From Pseudomonas farris (lineage in GTDB: Bacteria > Pseudomonadota > Gammaproteobacteria > Pseudomonadales > Pseudomonadaceae): DNA of 64,000 nt. A model generated the notes under the pieces. It did not search any database. It saw only the letters and a list, made by a program, of their open reading frames with translations, and had not been told where the DNA came from. Location of the stretch: positions 62,001-126,000 of the forward strand of contig NZ_JAHSTV010000013.1 in the NCBI RefSeq assembly GCF_019145235.1. The letters are read 5' to 3'. The translations under genes and the position numbers were made by a program. Position 1 is the stretch's first letter, and each line of letters starts with the position of its first letter. Shown one piece after another: positions 1-8,629 of this stretch.

Positions 1-55
1 TAGCGATGGCCACGATCAGCAGCGCGGCCGGGATCATCACGTAGAGAGCTGGCAT
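1..55 (-). CDS. ccoS: CcoS, cbb3 oxidase maturation protein (N-terminus only, cut by window edge)
   Basis: The minus strand reads MPALYVMIPAALLIVAIA from an ATG at 53-55 and runs off the window, so only 18 residues are visible. This hydrophobic start, directly after ccoI in the order ccoG-H-I-S, matches CcoS, a small single-span membrane protein needed to insert cofactors into cbb3 cytochrome oxidase. The gap to the ccoI stop is 22 bp, which suggests co-transcription. The identification rests on position and N-terminus only. Confidence 0.75.
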   Translation of the reverse strand, partial: MPALYVMIPAALLIVAIA

Positions 56-77
56 CTGGACTCCATGCCCGCGCGGT

Positions 78-2528
78 TCAGGCCGGCAGCGGGCGGGTTT
101 CTGGCGTGGTGCTGACGGCCGGCGCGCTCGGCAAGCGAGTCAGGCGCAGGGCATTCAACACCACGGTCAACGAACTGATCGACATGCCGACCGCAGCCCA
201 TACCGGAGTGATCCAGCCGAGGGCGGCGAACGGCAACATAAGGCCATTGTACAGCGCCGCCCACAGCAAGTTCTCGATGATGACCCGACGGGTGCGACGG
301 GCCAGGCTGAAGGCTTGCACCAGCGCGTCGAGACGGTTCGACAGCAGCACCGCGTCGGCACTGGTTTTCGCCAGATCGGTGGCCGAACCCATCGCCACGC
401 TGATGTCGGCGGCGGCCAGCACCGGTACATCGTTGACCCCGTCACCGAGCATCAACACCTTGCGACCTTCCTTGTGCAGCTGTTGCAGCACCTGCAGTTT
501 ATCATCCGGACGCAAACCGCCACGGGCCTCGTCGATGCCCAGTTCGGCAGCGACGCTGGCGACCATCGGCGAGCTGTCGCCGGACAGCAGCAGCGTGCGC
601 CAGCCACGAGCCTTGCACGCTGCGAGCAGGGCGGGCGCGTCGGCGCGCAAACGGTCATCGAGTACGAACCACGCCAGCGGCCCTTGACTGTCGCCGAGCA
701 ACAGCCATTGGCCGGGCTCATCGGGCATTACTGGCGTTTGAGCGCCGCTGAGGTCACAGACAAACCTTGGCTGGCCAATGCGCAGGCGTTGTGCGCCGAC
801 CAACCCCTCAAGGCCCAGGCCCGGCGTGCTGTGAACTTCTTCGGCGGCCAGCGGTGCACGGCCAAAAGCCCGGGCAATCGGGTGCTCGGAGCGGTTTTCC
901 AACGCGGCGGCGAGGCTCAGGCATTGATCGCTGGTCAGCGCCCCAAGCGGCCGGATCGAACGCAAGGCCAGGCGGCCTTCGGTGAGAGTGCCGGTCTTGT
1001 CGAAAATCACCGTGTCGATCTGGTTCAGGCCTTCCAGTACATGGCCGCGTGTCAACAAAAGACCGAGCTGGTGCAACGTGCCGGTGGCGGCGGTGAGGGC
1101 GGTTGGCGTGGCCAGCGACAAGGCGCACGGGCACGTCGCAACCAGCATCGCCAGGACAATCCAGAAGGCTCGCGAAGAATCCAGCTCCCACCACAGCAGG
1201 CCGATGGCGGCCACCGCGATAAGTGACAACAGCAAAAACCATTGGGCGGCGCGGTCGGCGATTTCCGCCAGTCGTGGCTTTTCGGCCTGGGCGCGATCCA
1301 GCAGGCGGACGATGGCCGACAGTCGGGTGTCCTGACCCAGCGCCAGGACTTCTACGGTCAGCGCACCTTCAACGTTCAAGGTGCCGGCGGTGACGGCATC
1401 GCCTGGGGTCCGTGGCTGTGGCAGGTATTCGCCGGTCAGCAGGGATTCGTCGATGCTCGACTGACCGTCGAGGATTTTTCCATCGGCCGGCAGAATTGCT
1501 CCGGGATGCACCAGCACCTGATCGCCCACGCGCAACTCACTGAGCAGAATCCGTTCGCTCTGACCGTCAGCGCTCAGCCGCAGGCAGGAGGCAGGCAACA
1601 GATTGACCAGCTGTGCGGTCGCGGCGGCGGTGCGTTCCCGGGCGCGGCGTTCCAGATAACGTCCGGCCAGCAGGAATAGCGCGAACATTCCCACCGCATC
1701 GAAATACAGCTCGCCCACCCCGGTGATCGAGGTCCAGATCCCGGCAATATAGGCGCTGCCGATCGCCAGCGACACTGAAACGTCCATGGTCAGGTGACGG
1801 GTGCGCAGATCGCGCATCGCGCCCTTGAAGAACGGCGCGCAGCTGTAGAACACGATCGGTGTGGTCAGAAACAGCGCGACCCAGCGCAGGATAGTGTGCA
1901 GTTCGGGGCTGAGGTCGATGTTGAATTCCGGCCAGGTGGCCATGGTCGCCATCATCGCCTGGAACCACAGCAGCCCGGCGACACCGAGTTGACGTAGGGC
2001 CAGGCGGTTTTCGCTGGCCAGTTGTTCGCTGGCGCGGTCGGCCTGATAAGGGTGGGCGGCGTAGCCGATGTGGCGCAATTCGCTGAGCACTTGGCTTAAT
2101 GGCAATTGCGCGTCGGCCCAGCGTACATGCAGGCGATGGTTGGACAGATTCAGGCGTGCTTCGGCCACTGCTGGCAATGCGCGCAGGTGTTTCTCGATCA
2201 GCCAGCCGCAGGCGGCGCAACTGATGCCTTCCATCAACAGCGTGGTTTCGGCGAGTTCGCCGTCGTGGCGGACAAAGGGTTGCTGCACGTCGGCGCGATC
2301 GTAGAGCTCCAGCTCATCCACCAACTGTACCGGCAAGGCTTCGGGGTTGGCCGAGGCTTCGCTGCGATGCTGGTAATAGCTTTCCAGCCCACCGGCCACA
2401 ATGGCCTCGGCCACTGCCTGGCAACCCGGGCAGCAGAACTCGCGAGTATCCCCGAGGACGGCGGCCGTGAAGCGGCTGCCGGCCGGGACGGGCAGGGCGC
2501 AGTGGTAGCAGGGGGTTGGAGTACTCAT
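78..2528 (-). CDS. ccoI: CcoI, copper-translocating P1B-type ATPase for cbb3 oxidase
   Basis: 816 residues, the usual size for a copper P-type ATPase of the CcoI/FixI type. The N-terminus has Cys pairs (CYHC, FCCPGC) followed by a heavy-metal-binding motif (GISCAACGW). The transmembrane metal site is CPC (ATCPCALSLATP). The phosphorylation motif is DKTGTLTEG and the hinge is MLGDGVNDVPVL. Family members move copper across the inner membrane for assembly of the CuB centre of cbb3 oxidase rather than for bulk copper resistance. It lies between ccoH and ccoS. The 140 bp gap before ccoH holds a REP pair, so ccoI may be partly uncoupled from ccoGH. No strong Shine-Dalgarno is seen before the ATG. 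Confidence 0.96.
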   Translation of the reverse strand: MSTPTPCYHCALPVPAGSRFTAAVLGDTREFCCPGCQAVAEAIVAGGLESYYQHRSEASANPEALPVQLVDELELYDRADVQQPFVRHDGELAETTLLMEGISCAACGWLIEKHLRALPAVAEARLNLSNHRLHVRWADAQLPLSQVLSELRHIGYAAHPYQADRASEQLASENRLALRQLGVAGLLWFQAMMATMATWPEFNIDLSPELHTILRWVALFLTTPIVFYSCAPFFKGAMRDLRTRHLTMDVSVSLAIGSAYIAGIWTSITGVGELYFDAVGMFALFLLAGRYLERRARERTAAATAQLVNLLPASCLRLSADGQSERILLSELRVGDQVLVHPGAILPADGKILDGQSSIDESLLTGEYLPQPRTPGDAVTAGTLNVEGALTVEVLALGQDTRLSAIVRLLDRAQAEKPRLAEIADRAAQWFLLLSLIAVAAIGLLWWELDSSRAFWIVLAMLVATCPCALSLATPTALTAATGTLHQLGLLLTRGHVLEGLNQIDTVIFDKTGTLTEGRLALRSIRPLGALTSDQCLSLAAALENRSEHPIARAFGRAPLAAEEVHSTPGLGLEGLVGAQRLRIGQPRFVCDLSGAQTPVMPDEPGQWLLLGDSQGPLAWFVLDDRLRADAPALLAACKARGWRTLLLSGDSSPMVASVAAELGIDEARGGLRPDDKLQVLQQLHKEGRKVLMLGDGVNDVPVLAAADISVAMGSATDLAKTSADAVLLSNRLDALVQAFSLARRTRRVIIENLLWAALYNGLMLPFAALGWITPVWAAVGMSISSLTVVLNALRLTRLPSAPAVSTTPETRPLPA

Positions 2529-2558
2529 GAGCTGGAATCTATATCGTCCGGGAGGGCC

Positions 2559-2653
2559 TTATCGCGAGCAGGCTCGCTCCCACATTTGATCGATGTCATG
2601 TACAAAATTCATGTACACCGCAGATCCACTGTGGGAGCGAGCCAGCTCGCGAT
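2559..2653. repeat. REP pair (outward type)
   Basis: Two REP units in inverted orientation, TCGCGAGCAGGCTCGCTCCCACA and its complement, flank a spacer that starts TTTGATC and ends AGATCCACT. It lies between ccoH and ccoI. This copy carries the 'GAGC(A/C)GGCTCGC' variant, shared with the pair near 44.7 kb. Confidence 0.9.
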
Positions 2654-2668
2654 GCGCGAAGCGCGACT

Positions 2669-3208
2669 TTATTTTTTCAGGTCTTCCGCACCCTGCAGCG
2701 GCTCATCGCCCAGCAGCAGGTCCTTGGCATGGCTGACCTGTTCTTCTTCGAACATGCGCCAGATCTTGTCATCCTGCACGCCCAGCAATTCGACGAAGCG
2801 ACGACCTTCAATCTTGTCGCTCAACTGGCCGATGTAGCGGCCCTGTTCGGTTTCGCTGCGGGCCAGGGTGATCTTGCGATCTTTCTCCGGCTGGGTTGGC
2901 GAAATCAGGTTCAGCTCAAGGGTTTTCGGCTGGCTGTTGCCGCTCAGGCGCAGATCGACTTCGCCGGTCACGTCATCCAGATGCACGCTGGCACGCAGTT
3001 GCAGGGTCTGGGCCAGCAGTTCGCGGTCCAACGAACGGTTAATGCCCTTGCCGGCCTCGTAATAGTTGTCGTTGACCAGGTTGTCCGGGTTGTTCACCGC
3101 GATGGTCACCATCGACAGGGTCAAGGTCACTGAGCAGGCCAGGATGGCGATGATGATCCACGGCCAAAGGTGCTTGTACCAGGGACTTGCGGCAGTTGCT
3201 GCGGACAT
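2669..3208 (-). CDS. ccoH: CcoH/FixH-family cbb3 oxidase assembly protein
   Basis: 179 residues from the ATG at 3208. A TTG 15 bases earlier overlaps the ccoG stop, but the ATG is preceded by GAGAGAAG and is the better start. One membrane span (about residues 13-35, WPWIIIAILACSVTLTLSM) is followed by a periplasmic domain of the FixH family. FixH/CcoH proteins stabilise cbb3 subunits during assembly and associate with CcoP/CcoN. The gene lies 11 nt after ccoG and is almost certainly in the same transcript. Confidence 0.93.
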   Translation of the reverse strand: MSAATAASPWYKHLWPWIIIAILACSVTLTLSMVTIAVNNPDNLVNDNYYEAGKGINRSLDRELLAQTLQLRASVHLDDVTGEVDLRLSGNSQPKTLELNLISPTQPEKDRKITLARSETEQGRYIGQLSDKIEGRRFVELLGVQDDKIWRMFEEEQVSHAKDLLLGDEPLQGAEDLKK

Positions 3209-3219
3209 GATCACTTCTC

Positions 3220-4635
3220 TCAACGAATTTGTGGGCCGATGAATCGGCTCTTGGCTTCAACGTGGATGTTGGCATCATCGGCATCCTTGAGGATGAATTT
3301 CACCTCGTTGGTGCTCGACGGCAGTTGTTCCGGTGCGCTGGACAGTTCAACCGGCTGACTGAAAATCTCCCCGGCGGCGACTTTGATCTCGCGCTTGCCT
3401 TGCAGCTTGAGATCCGGCAGGCCGGTGGCTTCCAGCACGTACGTGTGGTCGCGCTGGTCCTTGTTCATGATCTTCAGGCTGTAGACGTTTTCGATCCGGC
3501 CTTCGGCGTTCTCGCGGTACAACACGCGGTCTTTGCTGACGTCGAAACCGACCAGCGAACGCATGAAGAACGCGGTCATCAGCAGCGCGATCATCGCCAG
3601 CAGCACCGTGGCATAGCCGATCAGGCGCGGACGCAGTTTATTGGTTTTTTGCCCCGACAGGTTGTGCTCGGTGGTGTAGCTGATCAGGCCGCGCGGGTAA
3701 TCCATCTTGTCCATGATGCTATCGCAGGCGTCGATACACGCCGCGCAGCCGATGCATTCAACTTGAAGGCCGTCGCGAATGTCGATGCCGGTGGGGCAGA
3801 CCTGGACGCACATGGTGCAATCGATGCAATCGCCCAGGCCCTGAGCCTTGTAGTCGATGCCTTTCTTGCGCGGACCACGGCTTTCGCCACGGCGCGGGTC
3901 GTAAGAGACGATCAGCGTGTCCTTGTCGAACATCACGCTCTGGAAGCGGGCGTACGGGCACATGTAAATGCACACCTGCTCGCGTAACCAACCAGCGTTG
4001 CCGTAGGTGGCGAGGGTGAAGAAGCCGACCCAGAAATACGACCAGCCATCGGCCTGGCCGGTGAAAAAATCGATCACCAGTTCGCGAATCGGCGAGAAGT
4101 AACCGACGAAGGTCATGCCGGTCACGAAACCGATCAACAGCCACATCGTGTGCTTGCTGAGTTTACGCAAGAACTTGTTGGCGCCCATCGGCGCCTTGTC
4201 GAGCTTGATGCGCTGGTTACGGTCGCCTTCGGTGACTTTTTCGCACCACATGAAGATCCAGGTCCAGACGCTTTGCGGGCAGGTGTAGCCGCACCAGACA
4301 CGACCGGCATACACGGTGATGAAGAACAGGCCGAAGGCACTGACGATCAAAATACCCGAGAGCAGGATGAAGTCCTGAGGCCAGAAGGTCGCGCCAAAAA
4401 TGAAGAATTTACGCTCCGGCAGGTTCCACCAGACGGCCTGATGGCCGCCCCAGCTCAGCCACACCGTGCCGAAATACAGTAGAAACAGCCCGGCACCGCC
4501 GATCATCCGCAGATTGCGGAACAGGCCGGTGAAGGCGCGGGTGTAGATCTTTTCTCGAGAGGCGTAGAGGTCGACGCTGTTGTTCGCGTTTTTGGCAGGC
4601 GGAGTGACGTCGTGTACCGGAATCTGATTGCTCAT
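3220..4635 (-). CDS. ccoG: CcoG (RdxA/FixG-like) iron-sulfur accessory protein of cbb3 oxidase
   Basis: 471 residues from the second of two adjacent ATG codons (4638 and 4635); the GGGA element is better spaced for the second. Several membrane spans lead to a NapH-like motif (GYTCPQSVWTW) and two 4Fe-4S clusters (CIDCTMCVQVCP and CIGCAACIDAC), with a C-terminal immunoglobulin-like FixG domain. CcoG is known to reduce Cu(II) to Cu(I) during cbb3 biogenesis. It heads the ccoGHIS unit. A weak Anr-like box lies about 150 bp upstream. Confidence 0.95.
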   Translation of the reverse strand: MSNQIPVHDVTPPAKNANNSVDLYASREKIYTRAFTGLFRNLRMIGGAGLFLLYFGTVWLSWGGHQAVWWNLPERKFFIFGATFWPQDFILLSGILIVSAFGLFFITVYAGRVWCGYTCPQSVWTWIFMWCEKVTEGDRNQRIKLDKAPMGANKFLRKLSKHTMWLLIGFVTGMTFVGYFSPIRELVIDFFTGQADGWSYFWVGFFTLATYGNAGWLREQVCIYMCPYARFQSVMFDKDTLIVSYDPRRGESRGPRKKGIDYKAQGLGDCIDCTMCVQVCPTGIDIRDGLQVECIGCAACIDACDSIMDKMDYPRGLISYTTEHNLSGQKTNKLRPRLIGYATVLLAMIALLMTAFFMRSLVGFDVSKDRVLYRENAEGRIENVYSLKIMNKDQRDHTYVLEATGLPDLKLQGKREIKVAAGEIFSQPVELSSAPEQLPSSTNEVKFILKDADDANIHVEAKSRFIGPQIR

Positions 4636-4786
4636 CATTGCATCCCACGGCAGTGGAAAAATGCCTCGGTCAGTACATGCCGACCGCGGTCAAAAAGAGT
4701 TGTTGCAGTGGCGCAATGATACGCCTGTAGCTCTAGTCCAAGGGTGCGACCTTTGGTCGCGTTGGGGGAAATCAAATGATGGTGTA

Positions 4787-4800
4787 ATGACTTGAATCAA
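4787..4800 (-). promoter_or_regulatory. candidate Anr/FNR box upstream of ccoG
   Basis: The minus strand reads TTGAT-TCAA-GTCAT, matching 8 of 10 defined positions of TTGAT-N4-ATCAA. It lies about 150 bp upstream of ccoG. Because of the two mismatches and the distance it is only a candidate. A GCGACC-TTT-GGTCGC hairpin at 4746-4760 lies between it and the gene. Confidence 0.3.
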
Positions 4801-4841
4801 TTGACTTGTGAATTATGGACGGTTTTGCAGGCGCAGCGAAC

Positions 4842-5252
4842 TCATTCGACCCATGGATTGATCAGTGCCACACCGCTGGATTGAAAATCGCTGATGTTTC
4901 GGGTGACCACCGTAAGGCCATGAACCAGTGCAGTTGCTGCGATCAGGGCGTCGCTTTCATTGGCACAATCCGGAACATGCAAGCTGGCACAGCGCAGTGC
5001 CACGGCAGCATCGACCGGCAAGATTCTGGCATCGAAGGCCGGTATCACATGGCGCTTCAGCCAGGTGCGCAATACCTTTCCCTGAACGGGGTCACGACGC
5101 TCCATTCGAAGAACCCCTGTCTCCAGTTCCTTCAAAGTAATGGCCGAAATAAACAGGCGTGGTGCAATAACACTTTTGGCCCAGGCGACGACATTCGCGT
5201 CAGCCTGAGGTTTGCGCAGTTCAGAAATCACGTTGGTGTCGAGTAGAAACAT
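4842..5252 (-). CDS. VapC-like PIN-domain ribonuclease toxin
   Basis: 136 residues, the usual length for a VapC/FitB-type PIN protein. Acidic active-site positions are recognisable: Asp near the N-terminus (FLLDTNVISEL), Glu in LKELETGV, and Asp in SDALIAATALVHG, followed by VVTRNISDF. PIN toxins cleave RNA when released from their antitoxin. The start codon overlaps the stop of the upstream antitoxin gene by one base, the usual arrangement for translational coupling. The pair sits in an insertion between ccoP1 and ccoG. The RNA target cannot be inferred. Confidence 0.93.
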   Translation of the reverse strand: MFLLDTNVISELRKPQADANVVAWAKSVIAPRLFISAITLKELETGVLRMERRDPVQGKVLRTWLKRHVIPAFDARILPVDAAVALRCASLHVPDCANESDALIAATALVHGLTVVTRNISDFQSSGVALINPWVE

Positions 5253-5509
5253 CAGGACAGATCCACGGGTCGATGAGTGATGACGGCACGCTCGGTTTCA
5301 AATTCGATGTCTGCCGCTTCTGGCATCACCAACAGGTCGACGATGTTGGCGTTTATGCCGGTCAGTTTTTGGTACTCCTCAATGCTTAGCAGTACGTGAG
5401 CAGGCTTGCCACGGTCGGTGATGATAACCGGCCCATGACGGGTGGCTTTTTTGGCACTACTTGTGTCCTGGTTGAATTCACGACTGGAAATGGTGGTGAT
5501 GGCCATCAT
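5252..5509 (-). CDS. Phd/YefM-family antitoxin
   Basis: 85 residues. The N-terminal fold (ISSREFNQDTSSAKKA) and the following VIITDRGKPAHVLLSIEEYQKL are typical of Phd/YefM DNA-binding antitoxins. The acidic C-terminal tail (PEAADIEFETER) is the likely toxin-wrapping segment. It is the first gene of the pair and probably represses its own promoter in the 247 bp upstream, though I could not pick out an operator. A second in-frame ATG directly follows the first, so the start is uncertain by one codon. Confidence 0.93.
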   Translation of the reverse strand: MMAITTISSREFNQDTSSAKKATRHGPVIITDRGKPAHVLLSIEEYQKLTGINANIVDLLVMPEAADIEFETERAVITHRPVDLS

Positions 5510-5756
5510 GCGTAGGCTCCTGCAAAAGCATCGATGTAGGAACGTTACTACTTGACTGTGGGGCTCGCAACCTTGTTGGGGGACCGTCGGTCGCAGCGGT
5601 GCATCTGGCTATCTCCGATAGCGCACTAATGAGCTCGCGGGAAACATCAACTATTGATATTGAAGCGATAGACATTTGTTTTGATTTCTAAGTTGTCATA
5701 ACTTGCTCGGGCAAGACGGTGTGTCTTGTATCTAACTTCAATAGAGATGGATTTCT

Positions 5757-6773
5757 ATGCTTCTTGATAAGAAAGTCAATGCGCTATTAGGCGCTTTGTT
5801 ATGTGTCGCTACGTTTGGTGCGCATTCGGCAGATAATAACCTGCCCCGGCATTTAGTGTTTACCTCGGATCCTCAGTATCCATGGACTGAAAGTTCCGAC
5901 CATGGGTGGGATGAAACAACCTCGGAGAAGGAACAGCGTTCAAAGTGGCTGATTGAGACCCAATATTCCGATGTCGCCAGCTTCAGGCGTAATCATTCTG
6001 TTGACCCGGCACACATTCCGGTCATGGTAAACGGCGATATGACCGCTTTCGGGCACGGCTACCAGCGCGACATGACCCGGTCGATACTGGATAAGCAACT
6101 GGGGGGTGTTTATGACTATGGCCTGGGGAATCATGATTATGAAAACAACGTCGATGATTGTTTTTTGAATAACTGTGCGGCCGGTAGTATTGTTGATTTC
6201 AAGAATCGTTACTTGGGTAAGTTGGCGGCGTTGGATATGCGAGTATCGGATGAAGGTGCTGTCAAAAAAGGTATTTTCGGTAGCCTTGCTTATTCCAAGG
6301 ACTTTGGTGATGTACATATTGTTCAATTACATAATGAGCCCACCTATACCGCCGGGTTTACCGCCTGGGATTGGGGAGTGCCCACGGGTTACCAAATTTC
6401 CGAGTCTCTGGATTGGCTGGAGGAAGATCTGAAACGCGCACGTGAGAGCGCAAAGATCATTCTTCTGAATATGCACAAGCCGGATCGCTGGAAGGGCAGT
6501 ACCGAACAGATTGCCCGGTTCAAGGCCATAATCGAGCGATACAAGGTAACGGCGGTGTTTGCCGGGCATTTGCATACCGAAGCCGGGAGTTACTACGGAT
6601 GGAACAAACGGGATTACTTCGGGGATGTGCCGGTATTCTTGAGCGGTGGGGCGTCGAACCAGACCTACCTGATCGCCGATATGTCCGCGGATCGCAAAAC
6701 GTTGAAGGTGTTTCAGGTCAACCAGAATAACTGGCCAAGCCGCAAAGAAATCCAGACGGTTGAGGTTCGATAA
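5757..6773 (+). CDS. secreted calcineurin-like metallophosphoesterase
   Basis: 338 residues with a signal peptide (hydrophobic run to about residue 25, ending AHSA), so it is probably periplasmic or exported. The metallophosphoesterase blocks are in order: SDPQYPW, NGDMTAFG, GLGNHDYEN, LLNMHKPD and FAGHLHTEAG. The first block is D-P-Q rather than D-x-H, a variant also found in CPPED1-type phosphatases. A Cys pair (CFLNNC) could form a disulfide. The substrate is unknown. It is the only plus-strand gene within the cco region, its AT content is visibly higher than that of its neighbours, and a strong terminator follows. Confidence 0.88.
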   Translation: MLLDKKVNALLGALLCVATFGAHSADNNLPRHLVFTSDPQYPWTESSDHGWDETTSEKEQRSKWLIETQYSDVASFRRNHSVDPAHIPVMVNGDMTAFGHGYQRDMTRSILDKQLGGVYDYGLGNHDYENNVDDCFLNNCAAGSIVDFKNRYLGKLAALDMRVSDEGAVKKGIFGSLAYSKDFGDVHIVQLHNEPTYTAGFTAWDWGVPTGYQISESLDWLEEDLKRARESAKIILLNMHKPDRWKGSTEQIARFKAIIERYKVTAVFAGHLHTEAGSYYGWNKRDYFGDVPVFLSGGASNQTYLIADMSADRKTLKVFQVNQNNWPSRKEIQTVEVR

Positions 6774-6796
6774 TCTGCGATTATCCAGTTGAAACG

Positions 6797-6830
6797 AAAA
6801 CGGCCCCGTCATCTGACGGGGCCGTTTTTT
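6797..6830. terminator. bidirectional terminator between the phosphoesterase gene and ccoP1
   Basis: A perfect stem AAAACGGCCCCGTC / GACGGGGCCGTTTT with a 4 nt loop and T runs on both strands. It can end the plus-strand phosphoesterase transcript and the minus-strand ccoNOQP-1 transcript. Confidence 0.93.
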
Positions 6831-6849
6831 GTTGCGTCAAGCGCTTGCC

Positions 6850-7833
6850 TTACTGGGCGTCTGCTTGCGGTGCTTTTTCACCGTGAGAGAGGCTGTAGAC
6901 GTAAGCGGCCAGCAGGTGAACCTTGTCGTTGCCTTGCAGCTGTTCTTGCGCAGGCATCTGACCCTGACGACCGTAACGGATGGTCTGCTGCAGTTGAGCG
7001 AAGCTCGAACCGTAGATGAAGCCGGTCGGGTGGGTCAGGTCAGGGGCGCCCATTGCTGGCGTGCCTTTACCTTGCGGGCCATGGCACGCCACGCAGTTGG
7101 CGGCGAACAGTTTCTGGCCGGCAACCGGATCGGCCTTGGTGCCTTCCGGCAGCTTGCGGCCATCGAGGTTGGTCAGCACGAACGCGGCAACGTCTGCAAC
7201 GCCTTGCTCGCCGATCACTTCAGCCCAAGCCGGCATCACAGCGTGACGACCGCCCATGATGGTGGTCTTGATGGTTTCTGCTTCACCGCCCCAGCGCCAG
7301 TCGGCGTCGGTCAGGTTAGGGAAGCCATAGGCACCTTTGGCGTCGGAACCGTGGCAGACCGAGCAGTTGGAGGCGAACAGGCGGCCACCCATCTTCAGGG
7401 CTTGCGGGTCTTTGGCGACTTCTTCGATCGGCATGGAAGCGAATTTTGCGAAGATCGGGCCGAACTTGGCGTCCGACCTGAGCATTTCCTTTTCCCATTC
7501 GTGAACGCCGGTCCAGCCGGTCTGGCCGTTGGCGAACGCGGTCTTATTCTCGTTATCGAGGTAGTTGTAACCCGGCAACAGGCCTTTCCAGTTACCCAGG
7601 CCCGGGTACAGCACCAGGTAGCCGAGGGCGAAGATGATGGTGCCCACGAACAGCATGAACCACCATTTCGGCAGCGGGTTGTCATACTCCTCGATCCCGT
7701 CGAAGGAGTGGCCGACCGTTTCATCGGTGGATTCGCTGCGCTGGCCCTTGCGGGTGGACAGCAGCAGCCAGGTCAGGGCGAAGATGGTGCCGAGACTGAG
7801 GACTGTGACGTACAGACTCCAGAACGTAGTCAT
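6850..7833 (-). CDS. ccoP: CcoP1, di-haem subunit III of cbb3 oxidase 1
   Basis: 327 residues. An N-terminal hairpin of two membrane spans is followed by two class-I cytochrome c domains with haem motifs CSVCH and CVACH and distal Met segments (MPAWAEV and GQMPAQE). CcoP feeds electrons from soluble cytochromes c to CcoO. The start ATG overlaps the ccoQ1 stop (ATGA), so the two are translationally coupled. Compared with CcoP2 it has about ten extra residues after the conserved LLPGYNY/ILPGYE segment. It is the last gene of the ccoNOQP-1 operon. Confidence 0.97.
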   Translation of the reverse strand: MTTFWSLYVTVLSLGTIFALTWLLLSTRKGQRSESTDETVGHSFDGIEEYDNPLPKWWFMLFVGTIIFALGYLVLYPGLGNWKGLLPGYNYLDNENKTAFANGQTGWTGVHEWEKEMLRSDAKFGPIFAKFASMPIEEVAKDPQALKMGGRLFASNCSVCHGSDAKGAYGFPNLTDADWRWGGEAETIKTTIMGGRHAVMPAWAEVIGEQGVADVAAFVLTNLDGRKLPEGTKADPVAGQKLFAANCVACHGPQGKGTPAMGAPDLTHPTGFIYGSSFAQLQQTIRYGRQGQMPAQEQLQGNDKVHLLAAYVYSLSHGEKAPQADAQ

Positions 7834-8015
7834 TCTTTGTTACTCCTAGAAGCTTGCTCGACGTGCTTGATGGCTTCGGGATCATCCGCGAAAGGCAGCA
7901 AGGTCGCGTCTTCAAACTCCGACTTGCGCTTGGGGCTGAACACCCACAGCGCCAGACCGATGAAGGCCACCATCACAACAACGGTGCCCAGGCCACGAAT
8001 CATCCCGATATCCAT
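7830..8015 (-). CDS. ccoQ: CcoQ1, small subunit IV of cbb3 oxidase 1
   Basis: 61 residues with a single membrane span (MIRGLGTVVVMVAFIGLALWVF) and a short polar tail, the usual CcoQ/FixQ form. It lies 5 bp after ccoO1 and overlaps ccoP1. CcoQ stabilises the assembled complex. Confidence 0.94.
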   Translation of the reverse strand: MDIGMIRGLGTVVVMVAFIGLALWVFSPKRKSEFEDATLLPFADDPEAIKHVEQASRSNKE

Positions 8016-8020
8016 CTAAA

Positions 8021-8629
8021 TCACCGTTTGCTTTTGATGATGGTGCCCAGGCCTTGCAGATAGGCCACCAGCGCGTCCATTTCGGTTTTGCCCTTCACAG
8101 CATCCTTGGCACCGGCGATGTCTTCGTCGGTGTAAGGGACGCCGAGCGTGCGCAAGACTTCCATTTTCTTGGCGGTGTCTTTGCCGTCGAGCTTGTTTTC
8201 CACGAGGAACGGGTAAGCCGGCATTTTCGACTCAGGCACTACGTTGCGCGGGTTGTACAAGTGCGCACGCTGCCAGTCATCGGAGTAACGACCGCCGACA
8301 CGGGCCAGGTCCGGACCGGTACGCTTGGAACCCCACAGGAACGGGTGGTCCCAAACGCTTTCACCGGCGACCGAGTAGTGGCCGTAACGTTCGGTTTCAG
8401 CACGGAACGGGCGGATCATCTGCGAGTGGCAGCCGACACAACCGTTGGCGATGTACACGTCGCGGCCTTCCAGCTCAAGGGCGGTGCGAGGCTTCATGCC
8501 CTCGACCGGCTTGTTGGTGACGTCCTGGAAAAACAGCGGAACGATTTGAGTCAGGCCGCCGATGCTGACGGCGATAACCATGAAGAAGGCCAGCAGGCCA
8601 ATGTTCTTCTCGACTGCTTCATGCTTCAT
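8021..8629 (-). CDS. ccoO: CcoO1, mono-haem subunit II of cbb3 oxidase 1
   Basis: 202 residues: an N-terminal membrane anchor, one haem motif (CVGCH) and downstream SKMPAYPFL supplying the axial Met. It passes electrons from CcoP to the catalytic subunit CcoN. The start overlaps the ccoN1 stop by one base. It is closely similar to CcoO2 in the second operon; the main differences are near the C-terminus. Confidence 0.97.
   Translation of the reverse strand: MKHEAVEKNIGLLAFFMVIAVSIGGLTQIVPLFFQDVTNKPVEGMKPRTALELEGRDVYIANGCVGCHSQMIRPFRAETERYGHYSVAGESVWDHPFLWGSKRTGPDLARVGGRYSDDWQRAHLYNPRNVVPESKMPAYPFLVENKLDGKDTAKKMEVLRTLGVPYTDEDIAGAKDAVKGKTEMDALVAYLQGLGTIIKSKR

Noticed and set aside
5478..5675. 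A 65-codon minus-strand frame overlapping the antitoxin start
   Set aside because: It overlaps the well-supported Phd-type gene in another frame, has a His-run and no recognisable domain, and no clear ribosome site.
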